Part shown: in pieces, positions 6,152 to 6,384 of the stretch
Numbering within the stretch: position 1 is the first letter of the stretch
How the letters are laid out: each line of letters begins with the position of its first letter
NCBI GenBank assembly: GCA_019313025.1
Contig: JAFDCA010000029.1
Coordinates: forward strand, 1 to 6,384
Direction: 5' to 3'
From: Deltaproteobacteria bacterium
GTDB taxonomy: Bacteria > Desulfobacterota > Desulfobacteria > Desulfobacterales > UBA11574
DNA length: 6,384 nucleotides
Translations under genes and position numbers: made by a program
Notes under the pieces: model-generated
Database searches by the model: none
What the model was told of the DNA's origin: nothing
Seen by the model: the letters and a program-made list of their open reading frames with translations, nothing else

Positions 6152-6384
6152 ATGAAAAATAATTTTATTTTAGGATTAGTTGGAATTATAGCTGCATTTT
6201 TAATGGTCTCTACATCTGCATCGGGGGCCGATATTGAGCTTGCAAAAAAATCGACGCTGGAATCGATCTTGAAGAAAGGCGAGCTTCGGGTCGGTTTTGA
6301 AGCCGGATATATGCCCTTTGAAATGACGGACAAAAAAGGACAATTTGTCGGTTTTGACATCGATATGGCCAAAGAGATGGCCAA
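6152..6384 (+). CDS. Second periplasmic family 3 solute-binding protein, N-terminal part
   Basis: Exported amino-acid-type receptor, cut off by the right edge after 77 codons and two bases. A strong ribosome site, AAGGAGG (6137-6143), lies 8 bases before the ATG. The signal peptide runs MKNNFILGLVG onward, with a hydrophobic core and probable cleavage at SASGA-D (26/27). The mature start aligns without gaps to the first receptor: over 51 residues 42 are identical, and the family signature begins at GFDIDMAKEMA (67-77). Differences are mostly conservative; a notable one is Arg46 in place of Trp48 just before the conserved VGF strand. The pair arose by duplication, yet many silent codon positions differ, so the event is not recent. 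Ligand residues lie beyond the window. The much better ribosome site suggests it is translated more strongly than the first copy. Confidence 0.88.
   Translation, partial: MKNNFILGLVGIIAAFLMVSTSASGADIELAKKSTLESILKKGELRVGFEAGYMPFEMTDKKGQFVGFDIDMAKEMA

Noticed and set aside
6064..6384. Open frame on the minus strand at the right edge
   Set aside because: The plus strand encodes a signal peptide and family 3 receptor start at 6152 with a strong ribosome site; the minus frame is its shadow.

Overview
The window looks like chromosomal DNA of an anaerobic, probably sulfate-reducing bacterium of the Desulfobacterota (Desulfobacterales-like). The basis is gene content: porphobilinogen synthase sits beside the radical-SAM heme b synthase AhbD of the siroheme-dependent heme pathway, and there is a long-type phosphofructokinase with diphosphate-type motifs. 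This is inference from protein families; no rRNA or species marker is present. I see no tRNA, rRNA, CRISPR array, insertion sequence or prophage gene.

Left region (1-1802, + strand): the 3' end of hemB, then ahbD behind a 123-base gap that carries a candidate promoter with a perfect TATAAT. HemB makes porphobilinogen near the start of tetrapyrrole synthesis. AhbD performs the last step, converting Fe-coproporphyrin III to heme b. The middle steps (ahbA/B/C) probably lie upstream of the window.

Middle region (1806-4530, - strand): a two-gene operon transcribed toward ahbD. The first gene encodes a 696-residue diphosphate-type phosphofructokinase. After 28 bases comes a 201-residue protein with two CBS domains and a C-terminal ACT domain. 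The latter is likely a ligand sensor, perhaps tied to the glycolytic enzyme. Its stop codon is only 3 bases from that of ahbD, so the two units converge with no room for a terminator between them.

The divergent intergenic region (4531-4902) holds a strong candidate promoter for the kinase (TTGACA-16-GATAAT), which shows that the upstream in-frame TTG start of the kinase frame is unlikely. It also holds a candidate promoter for the rightward genes (TTAACA-17-TGTAAT), overlapped by a 12-pair dyad that could be an operator.

Right region (4903-6384, + strand): a periplasmic family 3 solute-binding protein, a 59-residue zinc-ribbon protein, and the start of a second solute-binding protein. The second is a close paralogue of the first (42 of 51 identical residues over the visible mature N-terminus). 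No ABC permease or ATPase is visible. The two receptors probably feed an amino-acid importer or a signalling sensor encoded outside the window.

No clearly new system is present. The points most worth following are the kinase/CBS-ACT pair, the duplicated receptors around a small zinc ribbon, and the promoter-overlapping dyad.
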